DNA of 64,000 nucleotides, taken from positions 1 through 64,000 of the forward strand of contig NZ_FNEM01000015.1 in the NCBI RefSeq assembly GCF_900100175.1. The letters are read 5' to 3'. The position numbers were made by a program, and so were the translations under genes. The stretch is from Ferrimonas sediminum (GTDB taxonomy: Bacteria; Pseudomonadota; Gammaproteobacteria; Enterobacterales; Shewanellaceae). How positions within the stretch are numbered: the first letter of the stretch is position 1; every line of letters begins with the position of its first letter. The notes below the pieces were generated by a model. It had not been told where the DNA came from and ran no database searches. It was given only the letters and a program-made list of their open reading frames with translations. This document shows, piece by piece, positions 25,546 through 34,840 of the stretch.

Positions 25546-27588
25546 ATGACCAATCCGCTACTCAACACCGTCGACCTGCCACAATTCTCCGCCATCAAGC
25601 CGGAGCACGTTCAGGATGCGGTGGAACAGGCACTGGCTGCCTGCCGGGACAAAGTTGAACAGGTAGTGGCGGCAGGCGCCCCTTATACCTGGGCCTCGCT
25701 GGTTGAGGCACTGGATGAGAGCGATGATCATCTGGGGAAAATCTGGTCTCCGGTGAGCCACATGAACTCGGTGGTCAGCAATGACGAGTTGCGGGCCGCT
25801 CACGATGCCTGTCTGCCGGCGCTGTCCGAGTACGGCACCTGGGTTGGTCAACACAAAGGTCTGTATCAGGCCTACAAATCACTGAAGGCCGGTGAGGAAT
25901 ACGGTTCCCTGACTCAGGCGCAGAAGAAGGTGATCGACAACGCCCTGCGTGATTTCGAACTGTCCGGGATCGGTCTGGATGATGACAAGCAAAAGCGCTT
26001 TGGCGACATCCGTATGCGTTTGTCCGAACTGTCCAGCCAATACGCTAACCACGTGTTGGATGCGACCAACGCCTGGTCAAAGCAGGTGGATCAGGTTGAG
26101 GCCCTGGCAGGGTTGCCGGACAGCGCCATTGCCGCCGCCCGACAGACGGCTGAACAGCGCGGTCAGGAAGGCTACCTGCTGACGCTGGAATATCCCTCCT
26201 ACCTGGCGGTCATGACTTATGCCGACGATGCACAGTTGCGCCAGGAGGTGTATACCGCCTTTTGTACCCGAGCCTCTGACACCGGCCCCAATGGCGGCGA
26301 GTTCGATAACAGTCCACTGATGGCTGAGATGCTGCAACTGAAGCATGAGTTGGCACAGTTGCTGGATTTTGACAGCTATGCGGATATGTCACTGGCCACC
26401 AAGATGGCCGAAGGGCCGACTCAGGTGGTGTCTTTCCTCAATGAACTGGCGCTGCGTTCGCGACCTCAGGCGCAACAGGAGCTGAAGCAACTGACTGCCT
26501 ACGCGCGCGAGCATCACGGCGTCGAAGCACTGAACTCCTGGGATATCGGCTACTTTGCCGAGAAGCAGAAGCAGCACCTGTACAGCATCTCCGATGAGCA
26601 ACTGCGTCCCTACTTCCCCCAGAATCAGGTGCTGGGCGGCCTGTTTACCACGGTGGAAAAGCTATTTGGAGTTCGGGTCTCTGAGGTCGAGGGCGTCGAC
26701 AGCTGGCATCCGGACGTGCGCTTCTTCGATATTCACGATGCCGAAGGCGAGCTGCGCGGCAGTTTTTATCTGGATCTGTTTGCCCGTCAGCACAAACGCG
26801 GCGGCGCCTGGATGGACGACTGCCGTGGGCGTCGCTTATTGCACGACGGCGGCCTGCAAAGCCCGGTGGCCTACCTGACTTGTAACTTTAACGGGCCGGT
26901 GGGCGATAAGCCGGCACTGTTTACTCATGACGAGGTGGTAACCCTGTTCCATGAGTTTGGTCATGGCATTCATCATATGCTGACCAAGGTCGATGCCAGC
27001 AGCGTCGCCGGCATCAACGGCGTGCCCTGGGATGCGGTGGAACTGCCGAGCCAGTTCCTGGAAAACTGGTGCTGGCAGGAGCAGGCACTGGCCTTCATAT
27101 CCGGTCATTATGAAACTGGCGAACCGCTGCCCAAGTCGATGCTGGATAAGATGCTGGCGGCCAAGAACTACCAGAGTGCCATGATGATGGTGCGTCAGTT
27201 GGAGTTCTCCCTGTTTGATTTCCGTATGCACCTGGAGTATGACCCGCAGCAGGGGGAACGGATTCAGCAGATTCTGGACGAAGTTCGTCAGCAGGTGTCG
27301 GTGATCAAGGCGCCGCAGTTCAACCGTTTCCAGCATGGATTTAGCCACATCTTTGCCGGTGGCTATGCGGCCGGTTACTACAGCTATAAGTGGGCGGAGG
27401 TGCTGTCAGCGGATGCCTTTGGCCGTTTCGAGGAGGAGGGCATCTTCAGTGCCGACGTGGGGGCCGACTTCCTGAACTGCATCCTGGAGCGGGGAGGCAG
27501 TGAGGAGCCGATGGCGTTGTTTACCCGCTTCCGAGGCCGTGAACCCCAGATTGATGCGCTGTTGCGTCACAGCGGCATTGCCGCCTGA
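25546..27588 (+). CDS. prlC: Oligopeptidase A
   Basis: PrlC is a cytoplasmic M3-family zinc metallopeptidase that degrades signal peptides and other oligopeptides. The 680-residue protein shows the zinc motif FHEFGHGIHHML (His residues near 471 and 475) with the downstream third ligand Glu, and a C-terminal HIFAGGYAAGYYSYKWAEVLSADAF block typical of M3 enzymes. Length matches E. coli PrlC (680). AAGGAG precedes ATG 25546. In E. coli prlC is followed by rsmJ; here rsmJ lies 2 kb further with two genes inserted. Confidence 0.97.
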   Translation: MTNPLLNTVDLPQFSAIKPEHVQDAVEQALAACRDKVEQVVAAGAPYTWASLVEALDESDDHLGKIWSPVSHMNSVVSNDELRAAHDACLPALSEYGTWVGQHKGLYQAYKSLKAGEEYGSLTQAQKKVIDNALRDFELSGIGLDDDKQKRFGDIRMRLSELSSQYANHVLDATNAWSKQVDQVEALAGLPDSAIAAARQTAEQRGQEGYLLTLEYPSYLAVMTYADDAQLRQEVYTAFCTRASDTGPNGGEFDNSPLMAEMLQLKHELAQLLDFDSYADMSLATKMAEGPTQVVSFLNELALRSRPQAQQELKQLTAYAREHHGVEALNSWDIGYFAEKQKQHLYSISDEQLRPYFPQNQVLGGLFTTVEKLFGVRVSEVEGVDSWHPDVRFFDIHDAEGELRGSFYLDLFARQHKRGGAWMDDCRGRRLLHDGGLQSPVAYLTCNFNGPVGDKPALFTHDEVVTLFHEFGHGIHHMLTKVDASSVAGINGVPWDAVELPSQFLENWCWQEQALAFISGHYETGEPLPKSMLDKMLAAKNYQSAMMMVRQLEFSLFDFRMHLEYDPQQGERIQQILDEVRQQVSVIKAPQFNRFQHGFSHIFAGGYAAGYYSYKWAEVLSADAFGRFEEEGIFSADVGADFLNCILERGGSEEPMALFTRFRGREPQIDALLRHSGIAA

Positions 27589-27595
27589 TCGCAGC

Positions 27596-27639
27596 CTGAA
27601 ACACCACAGGGACCCGCACGGGTCCCTGTGGTGTTTCAG
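27596..27639. terminator. 44-bp perfect palindrome between convergent genes
   Basis: Two 21-base arms are perfectly complementary around a 2-base loop (CA). It begins 8 bases after the prlC stop and includes the stop codon of the minus-strand gene at 27636. There is no T tract on either side, so it may act as a strong RNA 3'-end stabilising hairpin or a Rho-assisted terminator for both genes. Confidence 0.7.
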
Positions 27640-28253
27640 AACAGGAACCGAGTTTCCAGGATCAGGTTGTCGGAGGCGTCGGTGCGTTCGCCACGTAGAT
27701 TGAATGCCACCTGGGACACCGGGTAAAACACCATGCCGATGCTGGCCACATTCCAAGAGCGGTCAAACTGATCACCCAGTTGATAGCGCAGTTCCAGATC
27801 CACCCTCTCTGCCAGATTCCCCCTGGCCTGAACGGCAAACACGGGATCGATGGAAAACGCCTCCTGATCTTGAAAGTGCCATTGAGCGACGCTGGTGCCG
27901 ATGCCGGCCAGAAAATCCCAGTTGTCGGTGTGGTGCAGGCGGTAATCCAGGCGCCCCTGAAACCGGTTGACCCTGGCTTCTGTCATCTGCTGGCCGCCTT
28001 CCTGCTGCCAGTTAATGTCGGCATTGATATCCAGTAACCAGCCTTCGCTGAGCTGGGTCAGTGCGCCCGCGGCCAGTTGCAAGCCGGATTGGTTGGTGGC
28101 GTGAATTCGGGCCAGTGAGGCGTGGGCATAGTTGTAGTTCACCGGGGTCAGGTAGTCGTCAAACCAGTTGTCCAGCCACTGGCACAGATCCCCACACACG
28201 CTCCAGGCGCTGAAGGAGAGCAGGGACAGGTGCAACAGGGTGACTCGGATCAC
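27636..28253 (-). CDS. Hypothetical exported beta-barrel-like protein
   Basis: I do not recognise a named family. GTG 28253 is chosen because GGAG lies 8 bases upstream and it gives a signal-like N terminus (VIRVTLLHLSLLSFSAWS). The 205-residue product then has repeated amphipathic strands such as WLLDINADINW, GRLDYRLHHTDNWDF, VDLELRYQLGD and a final LILETRFLF, consistent with a small outer-membrane barrel ending in Phe. The stop lies inside the palindrome shared with prlC. It is divergent from the TetR-type regulator gene at 28644. Confidence 0.65.
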   Translation of the reverse strand: MIRVTLLHLSLLSFSAWSVCGDLCQWLDNWFDDYLTPVNYNYAHASLARIHATNQSGLQLAAGALTQLSEGWLLDINADINWQQEGGQQMTEARVNRFQGRLDYRLHHTDNWDFLAGIGTSVAQWHFQDQEAFSIDPVFAVQARGNLAERVDLELRYQLGDQFDRSWNVASIGMVFYPVSQVAFNLRGERTDASDNLILETRFLF

Positions 28254-28338
28254 GGGTAATACTCCAATGAATGTGACCCATTGATTAACCGATCTCCAGC
28301 CCGGATAACAGAACATTTACAACCCGATTGAAGAATGT

Positions 28339-28352
28339 TCGATCCTGGTCAA
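28339..28352. promoter_or_regulatory. Candidate FNR/Anr-type site
   Basis: TCGATCCTGGTCAA matches TTGAT-N4-ATCAA with one change in each half. A second weak match (TTGACCTACATCAT) lies at 28477-28490. Both are in the 390-base divergent region between the beta-barrel gene and the TetR-type gene. Confidence 0.3.
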
Positions 28353-28467
28353 ATTTTTACCATCTCGATTCAAGAAAGCCGTTCCCGGGGCCGCTGTAGC
28401 CCTGATGGTGTCGATTTGATCACTTGTTTTTCTGAGTCACGGGTGGCAGGGCTGAAGGTGCACCGTG

Positions 28468-28491
28468 AATGATATTTTGACCTACATCATT
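28468..28491. promoter_or_regulatory. AATGAT-N12-ATCATT inverted repeat, candidate TetR operator
   Basis: A 24-bp inverted repeat lies about 150 bases before the TetR-family gene, in its divergent promoter region. Autoregulation by the TetR-type protein would be the simplest explanation. It overlaps a weak FNR-like match, so the symmetry may have another cause. Confidence 0.3.
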
Positions 28492-28643
28492 TTTCGCCGA
28501 CAAAGTTTCGCAACTCATTGTTTACTAATGGAATTGCTTCTGTAACTGTGATCTATAACTCGGAAGGAGTAACTAAATTCTGGTTATATATCCGCATCGT
28601 GCCGGGAGAGCGCCGTGCTCTGGCAAACAGGAGTAAAAGGACG

Positions 28644-29360
28644 ATGAGTAAATCTGATTTATACAAGGTTAGGGAAACCCGCATTCTGTTGGCTGCCCTG
28701 AACACTGCGAGCAGCAAAGGGGCTCTGGACTTTCGTATGGCCGATGTTGCTCGTGCCGCCGAATGCTCTGTCGGTACCCTCTACGGCCATTTCATCAGTA
28801 AAGAAGATATGATGGCGGCCTTGGTGCAGGTAGGTCTGGGTCGTCGCAGTGAGTTCGCCAAGAAGGTGAATGCCATCGAGCTGTCTGGTCTGGAGCGCTT
28901 CGTTAGTCTGTTGGTGCTGGAACAGCAGCGCCTGGCCCATGACGATATTCTGGCCCAGCTGGAGTTGCTGGTGTGCTACAGCGATCTGTGGCGTCGCGCC
29001 GCCGACAAGCGGGTTGCCGCACTCAGAGATGCTTCAGAAGAGTTTGATCAGCAACTGGATGCTGCCCTGATCGAGGCCGATGGTGAAGGCTTCCGGATCA
29101 GCGACGAACAGCGTGCGCGCCTGATCGCCCGTGGCCGGGCAGCGGTACTGGGCGCACAGCTGCAGACTTCTCGCCAGACCCTGGTTCCCTGTGGTGTGAT
29201 GACCAATGACGGTGAGTTCTATAATGTTCTGGCTGACATCGTACGCTGTGCCAACGGTCCGGTAATGGAAGGCAGCGAGTGGCTGCAGAAATGCCAGGGT
29301 GCGTTGGAACTGGGACGCGAGTTGATCGAACAGCCGGTGTTTGGACTCGACGCCGCCTAA
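28644..29360 (+). CDS. TetR-family transcriptional regulator
   Basis: The 238-residue protein starts at ATG 28644 (AGGAGT and AAAGGA upstream). The N-terminal HTH is clear: DFRMADVARAAECSVGTLYGHFISKEDMMAALV, with GTLYGHF as the usual recognition-helix end. The remaining 170 residues form the ligand and dimer domain, with no specific subfamily I can name. A longer in-frame start at 28518 lacks a ribosome site. Nearby targets could be itself and the divergent beta-barrel gene. Confidence 0.85.
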   Translation: MSKSDLYKVRETRILLAALNTASSKGALDFRMADVARAAECSVGTLYGHFISKEDMMAALVQVGLGRRSEFAKKVNAIELSGLERFVSLLVLEQQRLAHDDILAQLELLVCYSDLWRRAADKRVAALRDASEEFDQQLDAALIEADGEGFRISDEQRARLIARGRAAVLGAQLQTSRQTLVPCGVMTNDGEFYNVLADIVRCANGPVMEGSEWLQKCQGALELGRELIEQPVFGLDAA

Positions 29361-29495
29361 TATTGCCGATACCACCGTTGGTTTCAGATAGGGCTCCGGG
29401 GAAGTCGTTCCCGGGGCCGAATTGTGCCTCAGCCATTGGCCTTGGCTTCCCCAGCCTTGGTATACTTCGCCCCTAGCTTAGTCGCCGGGTGGCCC

Positions 29496-30257
29496 ATGTT
29501 TTCGATTTTCCTTGATTTTGATTCCGCTCCTGCCTCAGTACTGCAGGATGTGGCAAACCGTTGGCAACTGCAGTCGGATCCCGATTCCCCCTTCTCCCTT
29601 GGCTATGAGTCGGACGCGCTGTGCCTGCGGCTCAGGGATCAACCCAAAATGGGCGCCATCTGTGTGGACCTGGTTCAGGGAGCCAGCGCTCACCGGCGCA
29701 AGTTCGGTGGCGGCCGGGGCCAGGCCATCGCCAAGGCAGTGGGCCTGAAAAGCGGCGTGACGCCAGTGGTGGTGGACGGTACCGCAGGCCTTGGGCGGGA
29801 CAGTTTTGTACTGGCCAGCCTCGGATGTCGGGTGATCATGGTAGAGCGTCACCCTGTGGTCGCGGCGTTGCTGGAAGACGGTTTGCGCCGGGCTCGGGCC
29901 GATGTGGAGATTGGGCCATGGGTCAGCGAGCGGCTGACCCTGGCGCCCGGCAACAGCATCGATGCCCTGGCGGCGATGGATGACGCCGTGGATGTGGTGT
30001 ATCTGGACCCCATGTACCCGCACCGGGCTAAATCGGCACTGGTGAAAAAGGAGATGCGGGTGTTTCAGCAATTGGTGGGCAGCGATGACGATGCCGATGG
30101 CCTGCTGATGCCGGCACTGTCACTGGCCGGTAAGCGGGTGGTGGTAAAGCGGCCGGACTACGCCGAGCCGCTCAATGGGGTGCCCCCAACCATGGCCATT
30201 GAGACCAAGAAAAATCGATTCGACGTGTACGTCAAAGCGGCCATGACCCAGAGTTAA
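29496..30257 (+). CDS. rsmJ: 16S rRNA (guanine1516-N2)-methyltransferase
   Basis: RsmJ methylates G1516 of 16S rRNA using S-adenosylmethionine. The 253-residue product has the family blocks [29 protein letters not shown], the SAM-binding [17 protein letters not shown] (about 107) and the catalytic-loop [16 protein letters not shown] 29496 gives the length of E. coli RsmJ (250); an in-frame ATG at 29424 would add an unconserved leader. Its stop overlaps the end of a 49-codon minus-strand gene by four bases. Confidence 0.95.
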   Translation: MFSIFLDFDSAPASVLQDVANRWQLQSDPDSPFSLGYESDALCLRLRDQPKMGAICVDLVQGASAHRRKFGGGRGQAIAKAVGLKSGVTPVVVDGTAGLGRDSFVLASLGCRVIMVERHPVVAALLEDGLRRARADVEIGPWVSERLTLAPGNSIDALAAMDDAVDVVYLDPMYPHRAKSALVKKEMRVFQQLVGSDDDADGLLMPALSLAGKRVVVKRPDYAEPLNGVPPTMAIETKKNRFDVYVKAAMTQS

Positions 30258-30403
30258 CGGGGGCTGGTGGGCAGTTTGTCGTACTGGCGTCGTCCCAGTG
30301 CCCGGCGTCGATCGGTACTGGTGTCCGCATCTCGGGGTTCGGCCCGGCGATCGCCGTTTTGGCGTCGATCCTGCTGGCGCCGCTCCTGCATAGGGGATGA
30401 CAT
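30254..30403 (-). CDS. Arg-rich 49-residue small protein, unknown
   Basis: A complete short frame starts at ATG 30403 with an excellent ribosome site (GGAGG, 5-6 bases upstream) and ends in TAA overlapping the rsmJ stop. The product is rich in Arg, Gln and Asp and has repeated xRRQ/DRR units ([19 protein letters not shown], then [17 protein letters not shown]). It has 14 Arg in 49 residues and no hydrophobic segment. Such composition suits RNA or ribosome binding, or disorder. I do not recognise a named family. The strong ribosome site and codon-clean frame argue that it is real. Confidence 0.65.
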   Translation of the reverse strand: MSSPMQERRQQDRRQNGDRRAEPRDADTSTDRRRALGRRQYDKLPTSPR

Positions 30404-30484
30404 ACTGACCTCCACAGTGAAGCCTGCCCGTTTAGCATTTATAGTCGTTTTTGTGTCTTTGTGAAGTTTCCGATGGAGATTTGC

Positions 30485-30916
30485 ATGTCATGTCCTGATC
30501 TGATTTGTCAGCCGCTTGAGGTGATGGCACTGCCGTTGGTGGATCGATTCTATCGCCAGCATGGTGGCAAAGATCGTTGCCGGCGCCATGATCGGGTCTG
30601 GGTGGCTCGTCGTCAGGGGCGGATGGTGGCGGTGGCGCGCCGGGTGCCGTTGGAGTCGCACTGGGTGTTGCGGGGCCTGCTGGTGGATGACACCGAGCGC
30701 CGCCAGGGGGTGGCCACCGAACTGCTGCAATGCCTGCTTGAAGAGTGCGACGAACCGCTGTGGTGTTTCGCATTATCCCACCTGAAGCCCCTCTATGTGA
30801 GCCTGGGATTTCAGTGCCTTGATACGGCGGCAGAACCGCTGCCAAAGGCCGTTGCCGGGGCGCTGGCGGCTTACCGTCGCAGCCAGCCCGGATTGTTGGG
30901 CTTCATTCGGTCCTGA
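30485..30916 (+). CDS. GNAT-family N-acetyltransferase
   Basis: From ATG 30485 (GGAG 6-7 bases upstream, better than GTG 30461) the product has 143 residues. GNAT features are the beta4 strand HWVLRGLLVDDTERRQGVATELLQCL, which carries the acetyl-CoA pyrophosphate motif R-R-Q-G-V-A, and the C-terminal LKPLYVSLGFQ strand-loop. Substrate unknown. The first 45 residues carry several cysteines (CMSCPDLIC region). The gap 30917-31176 shows no gene or clear site. Confidence 0.85.
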   Translation: MSCPDLICQPLEVMALPLVDRFYRQHGGKDRCRRHDRVWVARRQGRMVAVARRVPLESHWVLRGLLVDDTERRQGVATELLQCLLEECDEPLWCFALSHLKPLYVSLGFQCLDTAAEPLPKAVAGALAAYRRSQPGLLGFIRS

Positions 30917-31176
30917 GCACAATGGCTTGGATGGCATTGGCGCGGTGATCCAATTCGCTGCGCTGCGGATTGCGGTGACCTTGGGTTGTCATCGGCTGCA
31001 AAATTGAGCCGGTAAGTGCATGAGTCTTTGTTTTTTATTCACTTTTTATGACTGTTGTGGCGGTTCGATTATAAGGCGCCGGGATGATGCTTTTGTTAAG
31101 GCGCGAAATTCCGGGGAGTTTCTATACTTACCAATAACTTGACCAGGATGGTCGCTCGCAGACTCAGGGATGATTG

Positions 31177-32832
31177 ATGTTCAATTCGCGTGTATTCCTT
31201 TACTTCCCTATGGCCGCCATGATTGTAATGATGTCGGTCGCTCTGCTGATCGTATCGCTGTTGTATGAGCACCGGCTGCACAGCGATTCTGAAGCACGCC
31301 TGAATCATTTGGCTCAGTTGGGGGTCAGTATGATCCGGCATCATCAGCAGCAGCCCGAAGAGTCTCTGGACGGGTTGCTGGCTCAGGTGGTTGACGGTTC
31401 CGGCAGCCGCATGCTGGTGCTGGATTCCCTGGGGCAAATCCTGGCCGACTCCCAAGGGGAGGCGGAGGATCTCGGAGGCCGTTTCAGCCTTGAGGAGCGT
31501 CAACGCCTCGGTCAGGGAGCCGAACTGGATGGCGTCGGCCGGTACCGGCTTGACTCGCTGCGCCAGCAACAGATGCATTATGTGACCGCCCGCGCCGGCT
31601 CTGCCGATTTGGCGGGGCCGGTGGTGCTGGTGTCTGAGCCTTCTGCCCGTCTGGACAATCTGGTGCTGGTGTTGCGTTTCCGGGTGCTGTTGGTGTGGGC
31701 CTCCTGCCTCGTGGCCATTGCGCTGTTCAGCATCGTCTTTGGTCGCTGGATGCGGCGTCAGACCGCTGCAGAAACTGAGACCCTGGAGGTGACTGTGGTG
31801 GCGAGAACCCGTGAGCTGACCATGCTGCAACGTCTGGGGAGCCTGATGTCCGCCTGCACCTCCGTCAGCGGCGCCTGCCATGTGCTGGAGCCCATCGCCA
31901 GCCAGCTCTTGCCCGGTACGTCCGGGGCGATCGCCCTGCTGAAGGTGCCCAAAGGCAAACTGGAGTTGGTGGCCAGCTGGGGCGGCCCCTGGATCGGCCG
32001 GGACAGGTTTGGTGCCGATGAGTGCTGGGCGCTGCTCAAGGGACACGCTCACCTCAGCAGGGAGGAGGGGCTGGAGATTCACTGTGAACACTACCGTGAC
32101 GATCGCAGCTGCCAGCTGTGCATTCCTTTGTTGGCCCAGGGGGAAGCTCTGGGGGTGTTGCAGCTGTCGTTTCTGGATGAGGCATTGATGCTGGACAGCC
32201 GGCCCATGGCCGAGTCGTTCGCGGAACAGGTGGGGCTGGCGCTGGCCAACATCCGTCTGCGTGACAATCTGCGCCAGCAGGCAATCCGGGATCCGCTCAC
32301 CGGTCTGTTCAATCGCCGCCATATGATCGAGTTTCTGGAAAACCAGCTGGCGTTGAGTGCCCGCCAGTACGCACCGCTGTCGATTCTGATGCTGGATATC
32401 GATCATTTTAAGCATTTTAACGACACCTTCGGCCACGATGCCGGTGATTTTGTCATTAAGTTGGTGGCGGAAGAGATCAGCAACCAGGTGCGGAAGTCGG
32501 ATCTGGTGTGCCGTTATGGCGGTGAAGAGCTGGTGGTGATATGCCCGGATACCGAAGTGGTCGGTGCCCGGGAGCTGGCGGGGAAGATCATCGCGGCGGT
32601 GGCGGCCATGGAGTACAAACACGCCGGCCAGTCGCTGGGGCAAGTCACGCTCTCCGCCGGCGTCAGCTGCACCATGGGAGCCAAGGGGACCATTGAAGCC
32701 CTGATGAAAGACGCCGATGATGCGCTGTACAAAGCCAAGCAGGGCGGTCGCAACCGGGTCGAACTGGCCACCGCCCTGGAGCCACCATTGCCAGAGGCGG
32801 TGCTGAAGAGTGAAACCGTTGAACCAGGTTGA
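31177..32832 (+). CDS. Membrane diguanylate cyclase with GAF domain
   Basis: The 551-residue protein synthesises cyclic di-GMP. Two transmembrane helices (about 7-28 and 165-190) flank a periplasmic sensor of about 135 residues. A cytoplasmic GAF-like domain (about 210-365) follows and then a GGDEF domain (about 370-530) with DPLTGLFNRR, the Mg-site DIDHFKHFND and the active-site GGEEL. An RKSD five residues before it is a product-inhibition I-site. ATG 31177 is preferred over TTG 31174. A long reverse frame across this gene is a coding shadow. The periplasmic ligand is unknown. Confidence 0.93.
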   Translation: MFNSRVFLYFPMAAMIVMMSVALLIVSLLYEHRLHSDSEARLNHLAQLGVSMIRHHQQQPEESLDGLLAQVVDGSGSRMLVLDSLGQILADSQGEAEDLGGRFSLEERQRLGQGAELDGVGRYRLDSLRQQQMHYVTARAGSADLAGPVVLVSEPSARLDNLVLVLRFRVLLVWASCLVAIALFSIVFGRWMRRQTAAETETLEVTVVARTRELTMLQRLGSLMSACTSVSGACHVLEPIASQLLPGTSGAIALLKVPKGKLELVASWGGPWIGRDRFGADECWALLKGHAHLSREEGLEIHCEHYRDDRSCQLCIPLLAQGEALGVLQLSFLDEALMLDSRPMAESFAEQVGLALANIRLRDNLRQQAIRDPLTGLFNRRHMIEFLENQLALSARQYAPLSILMLDIDHFKHFNDTFGHDAGDFVIKLVAEEISNQVRKSDLVCRYGGEELVVICPDTEVVGARELAGKIIAAVAAMEYKHAGQSLGQVTLSAGVSCTMGAKGTIEALMKDADDALYKAKQGGRNRVELATALEPPLPEAVLKSETVEPG

Positions 32833-32896
32833 TATTTAGGTCGTAACCCTAAACAATGAGTGCCAGTGACCTATTACCAACCGGAGTGTGGCTACC

Positions 32897-33430
32897 ATGC
32901 TGTCTAGTGCGATGATCGATAAGCTTAACGAGCAGATTAACCTGGAGTTTTTCTCTTCCAACCTGTATCTGCAGATGAGCGCCTGGTGTGAAGACAAGGG
33001 CTTTGAGGGGGCGGCAGAGTTTATGCGCGCCCATGCCGATGAAGAGATGCAGCACATGCGCCGCCTGTTCACCTACGTCAGTGAGGCGGGAGGCATGCCG
33101 ATGATCGGTCAGATCGAGGCCCCGGAGCATGCGTTTGAGACCCTGAGCCAACTGTTTGCCAAGACCTATGAGCATGAGCAGTTGGTGACGCGCAAGATCA
33201 ACGAACTGGCCCACACCGCCTTCAGCAATCAGGACTACTCCACCTTTAACTTCCTGCAGTGGTATGTGGCCGAACAGCATGAAGAGGAGAAGCTGTTCAA
33301 GTCGGTTCTGGATAAGCTGGAGCTGGTGGGTGACAGCGGCCAGGGCCTGTACATGGTCGACAAGGAGCTGGCTCTGCTGGCCCAGTCGGAAGGCGACAGT
33401 GTCATGACCGCCACCGCCGAAGGCGCCTGA
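32897..33430 (+). CDS. ftnA: Ferritin, non-heme
   Basis: FtnA stores iron as a 24-mer with ferroxidase centres. The 177-residue protein carries the ferroxidase ligands in [17 protein letters not shown] (Glu17), [10 protein letters not shown] (Glu/His near 50-53) and [15 protein letters not shown] (Glu94/Gln127 region). ATG 32897 follows a CCGGAG ribosome site. Shewanella often has ftnA/ftnB pairs; only one copy is here. No clear Fur box is seen in the 60 bases upstream. Confidence 0.95.
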   Translation: MLSSAMIDKLNEQINLEFFSSNLYLQMSAWCEDKGFEGAAEFMRAHADEEMQHMRRLFTYVSEAGGMPMIGQIEAPEHAFETLSQLFAKTYEHEQLVTRKINELAHTAFSNQDYSTFNFLQWYVAEQHEEEKLFKSVLDKLELVGDSGQGLYMVDKELALLAQSEGDSVMTATAEGA

Positions 33431-33470
33431 TACGCGGCGATTACAGACATTTCTCCCAGACTGTGGTGCA

Positions 33471-34838
33471 ATGGCGGCACCTGCACCTAACTTCGCCGCC
33501 TCTATGCCCCAGTCTGTTCCCACCCGGGTGCTGATCCTGTTTGGATTGGTGAACCTTCCCCTGTCGATGATCATGTCGCCGACGGCGGCGATTCTGCCGA
33601 ACTTCTACATCGAATACAGCGCCGTGACCCTGGGCGCCATGGCCACAGTGACGTTGGTGACCCGGTTTTTCGATGGCATCACCGACCCTATTATCGGCTT
33701 GGTGGCGGATCGATTTGGCAGCCGCAAGCCGCTGATGGTGGTCGGGGCGCTGGTGTCGGCGCTGGCGGTCTGGCAGCTGTTTACGCCCTCTGCCGATAGT
33801 GGCATGGGTTATCTGATGGGCTGGTATCTGTTGCTGGCTCTGGGCTGGACCCTGGTGGAGATTCCCCACAGCGCCATCTCGGCGGAACTCAGTCACGATT
33901 ATCAGCAGCGCAATCGCATCTCGTTGTGGCGTCAAATTCTGGGCTTTGCCGGCGGGGTGCTGTTTATGGCTTTCCCGCTGTTGCTGGGACGAGGTCGCAG
34001 TTTTGATCCCGAAGTGATGCGGATGCTGGCGGGGTTTGTGGCGGTGTCCCTGCCATTGCTGGTGCTGCTGATGAACTGGCGACTGACACTGCCGCCGCAG
34101 CCTCACTGTCGCCGCGTCCGGCTGTGGGATCTGCCGGCCATGCTGGTGACCCTGCCTTACCTGAAACACCTGCTGATGACCCAGATATTGTTTGGGCTGG
34201 CCACCGGCGCCGTGTCCGGACTGTTTGTCCTCTACGCCAGTCAATATCTGGAGTTGGGGGATGCCATCCCCAAAATCACCCTGCCTATGGCTTTGTCCAT
34301 GGCCCTGAGTATGCCGCTGTGGCTGCAGGTCTTACGCCGGGTGGACAAGCACAGGTTGTGGGCCGTGTCGGCGCTAGGGATGATCGGGGTGCTGTTGCTG
34401 ATCATCCGTATCGAGCCGGGCCCGCAGGCGTTGGCGGCCATGATGATGGCCATGGCCGCATTCGGTGCTTTGGTGGGGCTGTCGGCGTTGGTATTGCCGT
34501 CAATGCTTGGCGATCTGGTGGATGTGGACATTGTTCATAACGGCAAGGCCAGAGCCGGAATTCTGTTTGCCTTTCAGGCTCTGATTCTCAAAATCAACCA
34601 GGGCGTCGGCGGTGCCATCGGCATGTTCATTCCCGCCTGGTTTGGCTTTAACGCCGAGCAGGCGCTCAGTGCCGAAGCGATTACCGGGCTGAAGTTGGGG
34701 TTTGCCGGTTGGCCCTGTCTGCTGCTGCTGCCGATGGTCGTGCTGGCGTGGCGCTATCCCCTGGATCGCCGCGCTCATGCTAAACTGGCCTCCCGAATTG
34801 CCGAGGGCGGCATATCGGTGTCTGACGAGCAGAGGTAA
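33471..34838 (+). CDS. GPH/MelB-type MFS transporter
   Basis: A 12-helix transporter (455 residues) of the glycoside-pentoside-hexuronide:cation symporter (MFS_2) family. Evidence is the N-terminal RFFDGITDPIIGLVADR (cation-site Asp residues in helix 2) and the loop SRKPLMVVGAL, with the second half GLFVLYASQYLELG and LGDLVDVDIVHNGKARAGILFA. The substrate could be a sugar or other organic solute; no sugar catabolic genes flank it, so it is not assignable. ATG 33504 is an alternative start. It ends two bases before the DUF4145-Sel1 gene, suggesting an operon. Confidence 0.88.
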   Translation: MAAPAPNFAASMPQSVPTRVLILFGLVNLPLSMIMSPTAAILPNFYIEYSAVTLGAMATVTLVTRFFDGITDPIIGLVADRFGSRKPLMVVGALVSALAVWQLFTPSADSGMGYLMGWYLLLALGWTLVEIPHSAISAELSHDYQQRNRISLWRQILGFAGGVLFMAFPLLLGRGRSFDPEVMRMLAGFVAVSLPLLVLLMNWRLTLPPQPHCRRVRLWDLPAMLVTLPYLKHLLMTQILFGLATGAVSGLFVLYASQYLELGDAIPKITLPMALSMALSMPLWLQVLRRVDKHRLWAVSALGMIGVLLLIIRIEPGPQALAAMMMAMAAFGALVGLSALVLPSMLGDLVDVDIVHNGKARAGILFAFQALILKINQGVGGAIGMFIPAWFGFNAEQALSAEAITGLKLGFAGWPCLLLLPMVVLAWRYPLDRRAHAKLASRIAEGGISVSDEQR

Positions 34839-34840
34839 GG

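Noticed and set aside
27596-27639. Reading the palindrome as an intrinsic terminator of normal type
   Set aside because: No T tract on either strand follows the stem, so the label is kept tentative.
31096-32643. A 515-codon minus-strand frame opposite the diguanylate cyclase
   Set aside because: The plus-strand gene is a clear GGDEF protein; the reverse frame has no recognisable domain, a Gln/His-rich composition and mirrors codon bias of the real gene.
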